Part shown: positions 45,047-57,038 of the stretch, piece by piece
Numbering within the stretch: the stretch's first letter is position 1
Layout: each line of letters starts with the position of its first letter
Source: Diprion similis
Lineage: Eukaryota > Arthropoda > Insecta > Hymenoptera > Diprionidae
Direction: 5' to 3'
NCBI RefSeq assembly: GCF_021155765.1
Contig: NC_060109.1
Span: forward strand, 1,327,001-1,391,000
DNA length: 64,000 nucleotides
Notes under the pieces: generated by a model
What the model saw: the letters and a program-made list of their open reading frames with translations, nothing else
Databases searched by the model: none
Told to the model about the DNA's origin: nothing
Translations under genes and position numbers: made by a program

Positions 45047-48000
45047 CTAAACCTTTTTCCAGGAGCATATGGCTCTCTGACTGTCAGGCACGTCTTTGAA
45101 CGGCATTGAACCATCAAGCGCGACGCATTTGTTGACTTGGTAGTCGAGCAGGACTTCGTAGTTGTAGATATCAGTTCCCAGTTGCTGCAAAGACGGATGA
45201 GTAAGATAGTTTCATATCTGATTATCGGAATGCATGCAAGGATTATTTTCTACGAGTCTTTAATTCTTCCAACTCATCTACTTCATTTTCTTATAGACCC
45301 GAATAGAAATGAATTCCAAAAGACGATTACCTGTGTCAACGGGTTCGTATTTGTTGTAAATACGCCAGCGAATCTCTTCTGCTTGGCGATTCTTATCACG
45401 TGTTCCTCCATCTCCCTTATAAGAAAGATGTTCTCAGTTGGAGTGAGAACGCAGGCCTTCGTTTTCATCAAGAAAGCGTGAAAAATTTGTCCCTTGCCTT
45501 TGGGCAGCCGTTGATCTCGGATCGGTCCCTCGATATGCTCTAAAAACTGATACAATATCCCCAGCTTCGAGTTCATCTTCACCCGAGGTTCATCTCTCGC
45601 GTCAAAATTGAACGCCACGCTGAGTACCTGGCCAGACGAAGATTTGAGTATGAAACTTAAGCTCTTTTCTACCATAGGATCCCAGAGTTCAGTCATTAAT
45701 TTCGAGTAATCTTCTGCCCTAACGCCAGACATTAACGACTTCTGCAGGTTAGCCTTCAAGCAAATTCCATCCGTCATCATCCTGTAGTTAATAGAGGTTG
45801 TAGGCCAAAATCGATACTTTTCAATCACGATTCTACTACGTAATATTCGTACTCGAGAGTGATTTCAAAAAAAGATATGTAGGAAATACCGGAAGTATAG
45901 AAAGTAACATGAACATCGGTGCATCGTTCAAAATCACTTCAGGGCTGTCTGAAATCTTACAGATTCGTTCGATTTCACTTCACAATGACTCAATTTATTC
46001 AATTATACTGATCTCTTCATATAATTCTTGAGCGTAAATAGTAATCTATATTTTTTACAGATATGATTTCCACAGCTTATGACCCGTTGTATGTACATAT
46101 AATCGTAGAAGAGGAAAAAAAAATACTGATTCAATTATCTCTTTTAATCTGCATATATTTTATAACTCGCAACCAGAAAAATATACTTCGAAAACGATAC
46201 TTTATGGACTTTTTATTCAGCATTTTCATACTTCAGCTCTTTGAATTTTGTACACTTTTTTTTTTAATACAACGCAGTAATAATAATTTTTTTCTAAAAG
46301 TTTGATATGAATTTTGGATTAAAAAATAACATTTTTACTTTTTTTAGCACATTGTGGTATTGAAATGGATTTTTCATCAATTAAAATCCAACGAAACTAA
46401 TTTTGCTATACAGCCTTCTCTATCTAATTTAAAAACGAAGAGTTTTATATACTCTGAAGTCCCATTATTGCTCTGGCAATAACTTTACGAACAAGACGCG
46501 CGTTGCCTGTCGTGTTTGAAGGTAAGAAAAATAATTAATCTGTGATTCTCAGGCTATTTATGATCGACAACTGGCAATGCCAATATTCAATTGACTACTG
46601 AGAAAAATAAATCTACTGAAGTGACGTGTTGAAAAAAAATCGTCTCAATTTAACCAGACATCACAGAGTGAAGTCGAACGAATCGATCTTGAGGTCAACA
46701 ATTTTAAACTGATTTGAAATAATGTATCGATGGCACGACTTTCGTTTAAAATTTTGATACTTTAGATTTTTTTCGAAGCAGAAGTAAAAAAATTCATGTA
46801 TTTTTAGCTTATCGACCCCCTGAACTTGACACGTACACGTTCGTTTCATGGAGGAATTCGACAGCTTTTCGATCAAGAGATTCAAAGCGATTACTCACGA
46901 GATGACATCCGGTTTGTGCGAGTCATTCAGCTCTTCAATGACGTACTTTCCTCTATCGGTAGAATCGTCATCGCTGTCACAAAGATCAGAATTATCGATC
47001 TTCATCTTCCGCAGCATCTCTCCCATGTTCTTCGCGCTGATGAAGTCCGTTATTCCGATTCGGTAGCCCTGGTCGCGAAGTCTGGTGATGGTACTGATTG
47101 AATTCAGAGAGTTTCCACCCAGCTCGTAAAAGTTCGCATCAACGGTGATCGCCGATCGAGCGCTACGTCCGATTACCGATGCTACGGTGGGGAAAAGAAC
47201 TCGGGCTGCAGGAAGATACGGCGATGGGACATTTTGGTAGTCGCAATCGACGGCAGTTTCCTCCCCTGAGAAATGAAGTGAAAAGAAAAAGGTTTGAAAA
47301 CGCAACGAAATAAAAATTGAACTTTCAGTATAATTGAAGTGTTTTTCCTCATCACCATCGATCGGAATCTCATATTGCTTAAGCAGACTCTGTCTGTCAG
47401 TTTTTCCGTTATCCAGTAGAGGAATGGATTCGATGACTATCACCTGTGGTATCATGTAAGGTGGAAGAACGGTGCGCAGATAAGATTCAATTTGCAGACC
47501 GGAAACACGCTGGTCGCCTTCAGTCGTCACGAAGGAAATTAGAGCCTGTAATGGAGCAAATAAATAACGATGATGAATGATGTGGAAACTATGAAGCTGT
47601 TCATAGCGTTCCCTCTGCTCGATCGACGTGCAATGTTTATGCATGAAGTATAACCTATTCCACTCCTAAACATCTGAATTTTATTTTCGGTGGAGAAAAT
47701 GCATTTTACCATAGTTTAAAAACAGGATCATGTTCTCTTCTTTCTGATTTACCTGCGAAAGCTCTCCGGGCTTTGAACAGAGCACAACTGCCTTATCAAC
47801 CGCTGAGAACGATACGACAGCTCTTTCGACCTCTGCAAAATCGACCCGGTGACCGCGGATCTTAATTTGCGCATCTGTCCTTCCCTCATAAATTAATGTG
47901 CCTTTGACCATCCTTGCGTAATCACCGGTACGATAAAGCCTTGAGTATTCTGCAGGAGGATTGATGGTAAACAGTTATTTGAGGTTATTTCTCAAACATA

Positions 48001-50066
48001 GTGCTTGCTGGATGTACAGAATGTATGTACTTGTACTTTCATCTTACTAATTTCATTAATTTCATATCGTTTTATTACCTGGATCGACGGAATATGGATT
48101 ATCTAAAAAACGGTGCAGGTCTCGCCCTCTGATGTAACCAGCCGCCAAGTTTTTTCCCGCGCAAACCAACTCCCCAACTTCGCCTTCCGCTACCAGCCGC
48201 ATCTCCTTATCCATGATGTACACGGTGGTGTTGTCTAATGGTCTACCTGCAAAACGAGGCAACGAATTTCTTCTGCTGGTCTCTTTATTACTTGAGGAAA
48301 TCTAAATTGATCACTGATCTTACCAATCGGTATTTTGTCTAGATTCTGAAACTGTTCAAGGTGATTGACGGAATGGTACGTGACATCCATGGCCTCCGTG
48401 CTACCGTACAAATTGCCCAGGACGTGCTCACCGGATGGGAATCTTGTAAAGAATTGTTTGACCAAAGAAGCCATCAATGTTTCGCCTGAACACACCCAGA
48501 GTCTCAGGCTCCTTGGAATGTCCTTGTCGTCTTGCTGGTCCAGGTACACCAGGAGAGTCTTCAGCAACGATGGAACGAGCATCAAACGTTCTATCTGCAA
48601 GCATGAAGATTTGACTGTGGAGTGCTTTTAGTATCAACTAGAATCCAATGAGAGATAGAAAAAGAACAGAGAAAGTAAATGGAAGAAAGAAGAAAAACCC
48701 TTAAAAGGCCTCAAATTGCTGCGGAAACTCATATTTCAAATTCTTCTATCATACCTTGTGCTTTTCCAGAAGGTGAATAAACCTCTTGGGGTCTTTCGTG
48801 ATGTGATTTGGAACAACGACGACGCTCTTTCCCTGCAGCAAGGGACCCCAGATTTCCGCTACACTGTCACCAAAAGTCAGAACCGTTTTGAAAACGCACC
48901 TATCTTCCGTCGCTGAATAAGGCATCAGTCTCCACTGCCAACGCACACGATTCATCACAGCTTTCTGGAGTAGCCTGACACCTGGTGAAACTATTCAGGA
49001 TTAATTCTCCCTGAAAGCTTTTGGCTCAGTTAATTCAGCAAATTCATACTTTCCTTTCGGAAATCCTGTGCTACCCGATGTGTACAGAACGATTGCCAGT
49101 TCGAAACATGAGTCCACATTCATAGGCTCCGTTGACTCGTTATCAGCTTCTTCCAATAGTTCTTCGCACGTGATGCAAGATGTCCCATCGAATACTGTCA
49201 GGTTGGCTGAAAACAATGGCGAGGATTGTTAAAAATGATTTGGCGTCTGAAGGTATATTCGCAACCTTGCGAATATATTGCACAGCGTGAGAAATGGTCG
49301 ACAGAGTTGCATCGATCACAGATTTAAGTCCTTAGTGCTTAAGGATTCTTAACATGTTTGCTGTACCCGAGCATAACCATTCCAATCAACATTTTATTTT
49401 TCCGCTCAGATGTTCCTCACCTCCTTCTTCGGCAACCACGAGAAGAGGCTCAGCCTCATCCAGGATATGCTTAACCCTTGATGCCGGAAATCCTGGATCC
49501 ATGGGAAGGTACGCCATTCCAGCCTTCAGCGTCGCCAACAGCAAAGTTAGAAGGCGTTCGGTAGGCTGCATTGAAATTGCCACGAGACCATCGACGTTGT
49601 TGGGTCGACGACAGCGTTTCAGTAGGACTCTTGCCAGTTGATTGGCTCTCATTTCAAGCTGACCGTAAGTTAAACTTCTTTCATTGCCAAATTCATCTGA
49701 AAGAAGCGTGCGAAAGCTTGATGTCAAGGTGTTCTTTCACTTACTTCGATGGTAAAAATAAATTATGTTACTTATTGGACTATTTTCTTTCGTAGTAATA
49801 TATGAATAAGACAAAATCCAAATTGCGATAATATGTGGAAATTGGGTCCGAAAAGATATTTATCGGTGCTCAGAATTCATATAGCGGAGAGTGTTTTTTT
49901 TTTGTTTTTTGCGAAGTGAAAGAATGAATTTACCTTCGTAGATAACTGCTGTGTGGTTAAAATTGTTGGCTGCTACTTGAGAGAATAATTTATGAAGGAA
50001 ATTAACTTCTACGCTCGTGTCGATGTTGTGTCCCTTGAGAACTGATTGCTGCTTCGTAGAATCCAT
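45047..50066 (-). CDS. ebony: Ebony, beta-alanyl amine synthase (NRPS-like)
   Basis: Ebony activates beta-alanine with ATP, loads it on a carrier arm and joins it to dopamine (NBAD, cuticle tanning) or histamine (neurotransmitter recycling). Eleven minus-strand exons: 50066-49934, 49696-49421, 49206-49054, 48981-48755, 48594-48324, 48246-48079, 47949-47753, 47545-47356, 47265-46899, 45781-45331, 45184-45047; 856 aa (Drosophila 879). Adenylation domain: YTSGSTGFPKG near 180, YRTGDYARM near 415, IKIRGHRVDFAEVE after it, NGKTDRQSLLK near 525. Carrier domain: NFYELGGNSLNS with the phosphopantetheine serine near 590. C-terminal amine-selecting domain: FNFDARDEPRVK, GPIRDQRLPKGKGQ, FAGVFTTNTNPLTQ. 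The exon 3 donor is GAAAGT where GTAAGT is expected; using a GT four bases on with an acceptor at 48974 gives 855 aa instead. The exon 8 donor (GTGATG) is a choice between two in-phase sites. Confidence 0.95.
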
Positions 50067-51739
50067 CTAATTGTAAGATCACACAAAGAGAAAAAAAAAA
50101 AATGCAATTTGAGAATACTTACCTCATGAATAAAATCAGCAGTAATCTGAAGACTGCCAGAAGGATTACTTCTAAAATCTTGTACATCATAATGTAATTG
50201 CATTCGTTATTAAACGTGTCGGAATACAACTACAATTGCAAAAATGCAAATTCTGTGACTTATTGCTCTGCGGGAATTCGCTCAGAAAAATGAATACGAA
50301 ATGTCTTTTCTTCTCCTCATTACCATCATTCCTACTTACAAGAACAGTATCAGACCTCCGGATCATAGCTCCTGCTTCAAGTCTCTCGATAAAAAAACCC
50401 AATTTTTCCACAGGCTAGGCTTCTTAGGAACAAAAGGAGACGCTCCACCGAGGATTATCGCGCACAACGGACTGACTTCAATAGATGCCGTTGCTAAACT
50501 CTTGAATAGGTCAAGCGAACCACAATCAGCGTTTGTGGTTCATACCCTTTGTAATTTGTTTACTGTGTGTGTGTGGTCTTCCGTTTAAAAAAAATGTACA
50601 ACAATGTGGAATGACTAGAATCTTGTGTCTGGACCAGGCACTCATTCGCAAAATAACTCATAAAAAAAACTTTCGCTCTCAATTTACGTTGTTACTTATA
50701 TTTGCTGAAAAGAGTATGACGTTTGAGTGGATCGTAATTGACGTGAGGTCGTTTTGTATACAATAGAAGCGTAAACGATATTAATATGCCAGATGATAAG
50801 CAGATAAAAGTAGATTAGATACCAGATTTCTAGACCACGATCTCCCACCACCAACACTTATCAACGGTCAACTATCTGATTAGCAGACTCTGCTGTGTAA
50901 TAAGAAAAATTTTACTGAAGGATAATTTATTCATTCGTTCATTCATTTATTTGTTCATTTATTTATTCATTTCATAGAGGGAATATGAAGTTTGTAAATA
51001 ACGATTGTATGTTTCGAATTTTGTTTTATTTACTAAAGATCACAATATTTTTTCAGCTTACAAATTTGTAATGTATGCAGTATCGATAAGATGGCGTTAG
51101 TAGGTAAGTACTCTGTTTGTAAAAGCACGCCACTGAGGTGCAAGCGAGGTCGAGCACGGTTGAAGGCCAGAGTGCCATCAGAAGAACAAAGTGTAGCAGG
51201 CAGCCGTATTCCGGCTCATTATTTCAGTACAGTGTATGGTCATAAATACATGTTTTCAATCTAAAAAAGTTTCGTTTTTAATCAAGATACACTACAGAAT
51301 TATTAATTAAGCCTCTGATTTTAAAATTGAACATATTTTCTTTTACTCATTTCTTTACTGTACCGCTCATATAGGTCTGTACATGACGATGCGATCATGC
51401 AAGATCACGCAATAAGCTGCACTGTTTGGGCAAAATTCAACGCTCGCTTCAAATTCCAATCGAATGTCCATCGGACCATAGTTTTCAGCAATTCATTCTG
51501 CTTGGAGCAATCGACAACGATGATTGAGGCGGGGAGGGGGGGGGGGCTTGATTTATGAAGTCACTTTTCGTTAGCAGAAGAGCAGGAGAAGAAACTTCTT
51601 CTCCAAAGTAAAGGAAGTCGAATTGAAGCGGTTCGAGTATGGGTGTTCCAATGTTGATCTACTCAGCCTCTCCAGCTACGTCGATGACTTGACGTCCCAC
51701 ATGTCGCATCGTTGACGGTAGCATCGGATACACGTACGA
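50067..51739. other. Upstream flank of ebony
   Basis: No supported gene. The ebony promoter and any non-coding first exon should lie at its left end. A plus-strand open stretch at 50400-50588 is unrecognised. TATCGATA at 51081-51088 stands directly before ATGGCGTTAGTAG and a consensus GTAAGTACT donor, so a plus-strand first exon is possible; I could not find a convincing second exon. A G run lies at 51534-51547. Confidence 0.4.
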
Positions 51740-52356
51740 TTACCAAGAATGAAAATTGATTTTCGGCTTATTATCATCCAGCTTGATGCAGAGCAGCAGC
51801 CACTCGACTTTTTTTAAATCGGCTATACTACAGGTGTCCAATGGGATGATTTCAATAGCAAATATCTCGGTAACCTGACGTAGCATTTCAGCTATGGGTT
51901 TTCAATTACCGGAAAAACCGGAAACAAATTGATTCTTTACTTTATCGATGTTGGTGTAAATAACGAAAGCTTCCAATTTGCCCTTGCTGAATGTGGGATG
52001 TCTCTTAATCTGACAGTAGGAGTCAAAGTACTTCTTCAAGTTAAAGTCACCGGTTCCAAAAAGATCCGTGTCACTGATTTTCTTCGATTCATCGCGACTA
52101 TGCTTTGCCTGGAGAAACCAATAGGTACTCTCATTATCGCTGGCACCATCATTTTTACACTCAAGTACCAAATCGTCGAAATCCCCTGCGGCCTTCACTT
52201 CGGTCGCCAATCGAAATGCCACACCTTTCGTAATCCACGTTCCATGAAAAGCATCAACAGCTTCAGCTGGTAAATAAAGCCTAGCAGACGGCCCTGCCCG
52301 CCTCCCGCGTCGTATCTATCATCTCCATCGTAGGGTGGATCAGGAGTTGACTCCAT
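51740..52356 (-). pseudogene. Nuclease-like N-terminal domain of an arthropod nuclease/NTPase family (Cap4/DUF4297-like), broken
   Basis: Reading right to left, the start region gives YQLKLLMLFMERG, then after a frameshift at about 52225-52250 come FRLATEVKAAGDFDDLV, WFLQAKHSRDE, FNLKKYFDSYCQIK and LEAFVIYTN. An in-frame TGA at 51902-51904 is followed by about 53 more codons in frame to 51740. The pattern (YQLK, acidic FDD, then QAKH) fits a PD-(D/E)xK nuclease fold; I recall it at the N-terminus of large, expanded arthropod proteins with NACHT/AAA-type or repeat regions, similar in shape to the bacterial CBASS effector nuclease Cap4. Nothing of the downstream NTPase is visible. The family likeness is from memory; the breaks are seen. 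Confidence 0.6.
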
Positions 52357-54408
52357 TGCGAAAGAACAGTCTGTGACAGTAAATACGGATGCAATCTAGA
52401 AACAGTCGATATATTCAAACTGATTATATTCCACAAATGTTACCTTCTATCAGCCGATGTTCCCTTGTCACGTGGATCTCTCTCACAATAAGCGCTTCTG
52501 CCTGTTATCAGTTGTGATGATTCCCGAGCACGTCACAATCGCAGTCGGGTCTAACGAAAAATTTGTCAAAACATTAGGTTTTTCTTTAACATCTGGCATG
52601 ATTGTATCAAACTTGTTAAAAAAACATGTTGCGTACGATTTATAAAAATACTTCCGGAAGTAAAATGGTAGCACAGGCTTATCAGCAATGCAATAAAAAT
52701 GTCTGTTTTACCAAAGTGCAGAGCAAACTAATCGAACGAATCTGCTCAACACGTCCGGTGAAAGGCACTCGATGCTCTACTGTAAGAGAGAAAAATGTTT
52801 TTTTAAATTCTGTGTTTTGTCGTAACTTTTTAACTTGCTGTTTTGACGGGTAAATATTTGACGGCATTTATTTTTGCGTACAGCCCGAGCCAATGTACCC
52901 ACCATTGTCACCTTCATCCATTTGTTATCGGAGGCACTTATCCCTCGGTTCAAATTGTAAATCTAATGGTAAGGGGTCAGGCCACTGGACTTTTGAAAAA
53001 ATCGATTTTTTTTCAAATTGTTCTAAATGGCCACTAAGGATCTCAAAAATATTATCCCAGAGGATTATGATCGGGAAATATCTCTCTAAGTACTTGTTTA
53101 TCGAAGTATAGTACAAGGCCGCCGCAAAAAATTCTTTTATTACAATAATATTTGTTGGCCGCGTAACCGTATGATAGGCAAGAAACTGAGCATTTGATTA
53201 CGGATGTGAACCTTTTGACGGCATCACCCGTGACGAAGTGTATACGAGGTATGAACACACCTTCGTTACGATATGTATATGAGGAATTCTACGTAACATT
53301 AGCAGCCCACGTACCTCACTCCCTTCGATTTTCATCATTTTTCAGAGCGATGTTCTTACGGACCCGAAAGGGTCTCGGGATTTTTTTCAGATTTTCTCCT
53401 GCCACTGGTGAAATTCATACTACGTCGCAACATTCATAGTAAATATGCTTAATATTGAATAGAAAACATGGTAAATACTGAAATCAAATCATGGTGTGGA
53501 ACTCGAAAATCATGTTTAAAATCATCGATTCTGTGTGAGATTTTTTCGGATTTCTCAAAATACCATTTTGGAATAGCTTTTTTGATTTTCTCCAAGTTTC
53601 ACCAGTGGCTAACAAATCGGAAAACAATCCCGAGACTTTTTTAGGTCGGTAATCTAACGTGTCAGAATTCAGCCACTCTATTCTTCTTCAATAACTCTTA
53701 TAATGAAGTGATAACCCGTTCAGACTTGTATGCCTTTTTTAGATTTTTGCCTCTTTTTTTTCCAGTCAGTAACACGGCCGGAGGCGAATCAGAAACGAAG
53801 TTCCATACGGGACTTTTCCTTACGAACCGGACGGATTTCGATAAAAATTGACCGACACATTTTTGATGTGGCTGAATTCGTTTTACGGGTTCCATATCGA
53901 AGGAAAAAAAATACGTATTTCAGGATTGTTCTTTCTTTCACATACTTTGAAAACCAGAGGAGATCAAAAATTTGAGAATCTGGTGATTTTCGAGTCGTAG
54001 ACTCATCTGCAAAAATTCATAACTCCGGTCTCATTCGAGCTAGAAGGATCTTTTTCTTCCATTCTAAAGCTAAAGGAATGAATTTTAATAAAAAAAAAAA
54101 AACAGATTCATTGACAATTATCCACAAAAATCATATTGTTTTAAGCAATCAAAATGTTAAATCGATTTTTAAGAATTGCCCCTACCTTGTACCGAGTTTA
54201 TGTCGGATCTACCTCCGATTCTCCAGAATATCGATACCGCTACACTGTGAGTAAGATCATGGCATTCTTATCGTCGTTACTCCTAGATCGTCTCGCACAC
54301 ATCGATACCGCAGTACCGTGAGGGGAAGACCTTCAACCTCTCACGAGTAACGCAAGCAGCTGACCGTAACCCTCCCACATATCGCTCGATGGCTCGATGA
54401 TTCGATAG
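52357..54408. other. Repeat-type DNA between the nuclease remnant and the polymerase N-terminal half
   Basis: No gene is supported. The stretch includes the hairpin at 53364-53649 and a section near 52970-53070 with the look of a dispersed repeat. Short frames on both strands overlap in palindromic DNA. Confidence 0.45.
53364..53649. mobile_element. Imperfect hairpin element of about 285 bp
   Basis: Left arm 53364-53415 carries GTCTCGGGATT and GCCACTGGTGAAA; the right arm 53592-53649 carries both as inverted complement in mirrored order. The loop is about 175 bp. No coding capacity. Confidence 0.6.
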
Positions 54409-55917
54409 ATGTCAACGTGGGAGGAGAAGACACCCAGAAATGGACTAACGCCCGTCTACACCTTTCGACTTGTATCACGTGATCCTCTGGCCCAATTGGA
54501 ATCTGCGTTCGAGAACCGTTTGATCACCGGGGTAATCACCAACTTTCGAATCAGCGATCTAAAACTATTCCTCACGGCTGCATACACCGTTATTTTCAAC
54601 AAACTCAACACATTGCTTCGCCGACATCACCATCTGAAAATCAACACCACGCTATCTGCAACTTTTGTCCTGGATGTGAAATCTGAAACAAAATGCTTCC
54701 ATACGAAGAACGCCACTCTTCAAACAACCTCGAATCTGGCGGAATGGTACGAAGAGTATGTTGCATCACCTCTACTGGCTCAAATCGAAGAATTTCAGGA
54801 GCGCGACAGTGGCTGGGCCTTGATCAGTATAGATAATTTATTAGTTAACATTAACAAGTATGAGCCGTTGGTAGGTTCGATGTGGATAGACTTGCCGAGC
54901 GATATTAAGGTTAAAAAAGCCGTGGTTAATGTTCAAAATTCCGACAACGCTTGTTTCGCTTGGGCTTGCGTATCCGCTCGACATCCTGCTGCAAAAAACG
55001 CCAATCGAGTAAATTCCTACCCCCCATTACAATCAAGTATTCAATTTCACTGGCATCAAATTCCCCACAGAATTAAACGACATTCTGAAATTTGGAAAAC
55101 TCAATAATATTTCCGTGAATGTATATATTTCGGAGAAACGGGGTAGGCGGCATCAAGTCTTGCCACTACTCATCAGTCGGCATGAAACTCCACTTACCGA
55201 ACACATCAACTTGCTCATGCTACACGACGAAAACCTTGGCGACGAATGCTCCAGTGAAAGAACACACTTCTGTTGGATTAAAAATTTATCGCGACTAGTC
55301 AATCGTCAAGTGAATGCACGTACAAATGCAATCCACGTTTGTAATCGATGTTTACATTTTTTCTACACTGACAATGAGGCCAAATTGCTCGCGCACAGGC
55401 TAGATTGCAGTCCAGGTAAATCTTGTAAACTCACACTTCCAGATCAGTCCAACAAGTGGCTGAAATTTGAGAATTCTCGCACAAAATGCAAGTATCATAC
55501 ATAGTTTATGCAGATTTTGAGTGTTTGCTGGAGAATTCCTCACAGTCTTCTGAATCGTCACGTACAAAGATCTATCAGAAACATGTACCATATAGCGTAG
55601 GTTATTATTTTTAATGTAGTCACGATGAGTCGCTATCATACTACACTTCCTATCGCAGTGTCGATTGTCGGAAATGGTTAGCCCATCAATTGCATGGAAT
55701 TGTAGTTAGGGTAGTCGAATACTTCAATAAAAAGAAGCCGATGTATCAATTGTCAAATCAACAACAGACTGAATTTGAAAACGCGGAAGTATGTCACATT
55801 TGCGAGTATAAATTTGTGCGTCTAAATGATCGCGTGAAGGATCATTGCCGTGTCACAGGACTATATCGCGGACCTGCACATACAAATGCGCGCGTGTGTG
55901 TTATCATCAGTGGGTGA
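54409..55917 (+). pseudogene. Family B DNA polymerase, N-terminal part (Polinton/adintovirus-like), broken
   Basis: The start ATG opens a 232-codon frame with SGWALISIDNLLVNINKYEP, GSMWIDLPSDI and KKAVVNVQNSDNACFAWACV, the conserved N-terminal block of arthropod elements of this type. The reading then shifts frame twice: near the C6 run at 55019-55025 and near 55470-55490, which returns to the first frame. The second segment has a zinc-binding pattern (CNRCLHFF, then H-LDC). The third opens with IVYADFECLLE (exonuclease motif I, DFE), is cut by TAA at 55612-55614, and goes on to a C-x2-C / DHC zinc motif with TGLYRGPAH before ending at 55917. The exonuclease II/III and palm regions are missing. 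The C6 shift may be a sequencing error; the TAA is not a homopolymer artefact. Confidence 0.85.
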
Positions 55918-55984
55918 TTACCATCAGAGTGAGTGCAATGGTAAGTAGAACTCTGGCCATCTGCCCGTTTACGTCTGTCCAGCT

Positions 55985-56183
55985 GCCCGATTAAGACACC
56001 GGGGGGATTTAACTTCCGCATAAACCTGTAGTCCAAAATCACCTTGTTTTCGCGATTTTAGCACATGCAAAAACTTACGACGTCTACAATGTCGCCCAAT
56101 TAATACGCCCCGGGGATTTACCCCTTCGCATAATCCTGTCGTCCATCGTTTTCACCGCGCTATTTTAGCTCATTCAAAAAATA
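55985..56183. repeat. Two-copy imperfect tandem repeat, period about 112 bp
   Basis: Copies at about 55985-56070 and 56097-56183 share CGATTAA/CAATTAA, GGGGATTTA, CGCATAA-CCTGT-GTCCA and CGCG(A/C)TATTTTAGC-CA-(T/G)CAAAAA. It lies between the polymerase remnant and the first TATA box of the small-gene cluster, so a regulatory role is possible. Confidence 0.55.
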
Positions 56184-56226
56184 ACACGATCCCAGATTAT
56201 TTCACCGCACCACAACATTAACACCG

Positions 56227-56233
56227 TATAAAA
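56227..56233 (+). promoter_or_regulatory. TATA box
   Basis: TATAAAA, 51 bp upstream of the ATG at 56278. Confidence 0.55.
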
Positions 56234-56277
56234 GCAGTTTGCCGGCAAAAATCCGCAGTTACAAAATCTCTTTCATC

Positions 56278-56665
56278 ATGTCAGACTTCCATCTGAACAC
56301 CAACGTCGGGGTAGTTGCGGCCCAACTCGACTGTACCGACGTTAGGCGGCTAACCGGCGAGCCTCTGCGAGAACACTTTGCCCAGTAGTGGGCTCGAGTT
56401 CGTTGCGGCACAGTTAGTGCCGTTCGAGAAAAAAATGTACCAGGATACATTTGCCTGCGACGTTTCGTCGTCCAGTGAGTATACACAACGCCTTAAAAAT
56501 CATCTACATAGAACTCTTCGACAACAATGTGCTATTCCACATATCGTTCGTGAAACCTGACTCGTTCACGTGTCGAGTTTGTGAAGACAGCTTATTCGAA
56601 ACAACCCGGCCAACAGAGGGTTGTACCAAATGCGACGAAGTGATGGTGAAATTAAAACATATTGC
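56278..56665 (+). CDS. Unrecognised small zinc-ribbon gene, probably spliced or broken
   Basis: I do not recognise the family. The first ATG after the TATA box opens MSDFHLNTNVGVVAAQLDC and meets TAG at 56386-56388 after 36 codons. A second in-frame block, open from 56451, reads LKIIYIELFDNNVLFHISFV and then a CRVC (56571-56582) to CTKC (56622-56633) pair, a Cx2C-x13-Cx2C zinc ribbon, and ends at a consensus donor (GCTGTAAGT, exon end 56665). How the first block joins the second is unclear: a strong GTGAGT donor lies at about 56473, with no acceptor at a normal distance. It may be a spliced gene with another exon downstream, or a decayed one. Context suggests an accessory gene of the same viral-type element as the polymerase. 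Confidence 0.4.
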
Positions 56666-56970
56666 TGTAAGTATTAATTTTTACTTTTAATTCAACGTCG
56701 GAACACGCCTCCAACACCGCACTCGCACATTCCACTGAAAATATAATGTCTGCAGTATCATTTCCGGCCTCAAGCTCAAAGGTCATCAACTTCCGCCTCA
56801 TAATAGTCGATTACTCCGCCATTAATTTTCCGCAAAATGCAGGTTTATAATCAGTCATTTATATGCTCTGCTTCTATATGCAAAAGAATTACATTGTATG
56901 CAGAACGCCATCACGTGAGTTATTGCCCACAGCCATCATTGTTTCATACTCCCACCACCATTTTTCCTGG

Positions 56971-56980
56971 TATATAAAAA
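56971..56980 (+). promoter_or_regulatory. TATA box
   Basis: TATATAAAAA, about 60 bp upstream of the ATG at 57039. Confidence 0.6.
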
Positions 56981-57038
56981 CTTCAACACACCCCACCTAA
57001 AGTCACAATCACTCCTCAAGCTGAACGATCTACACGCA

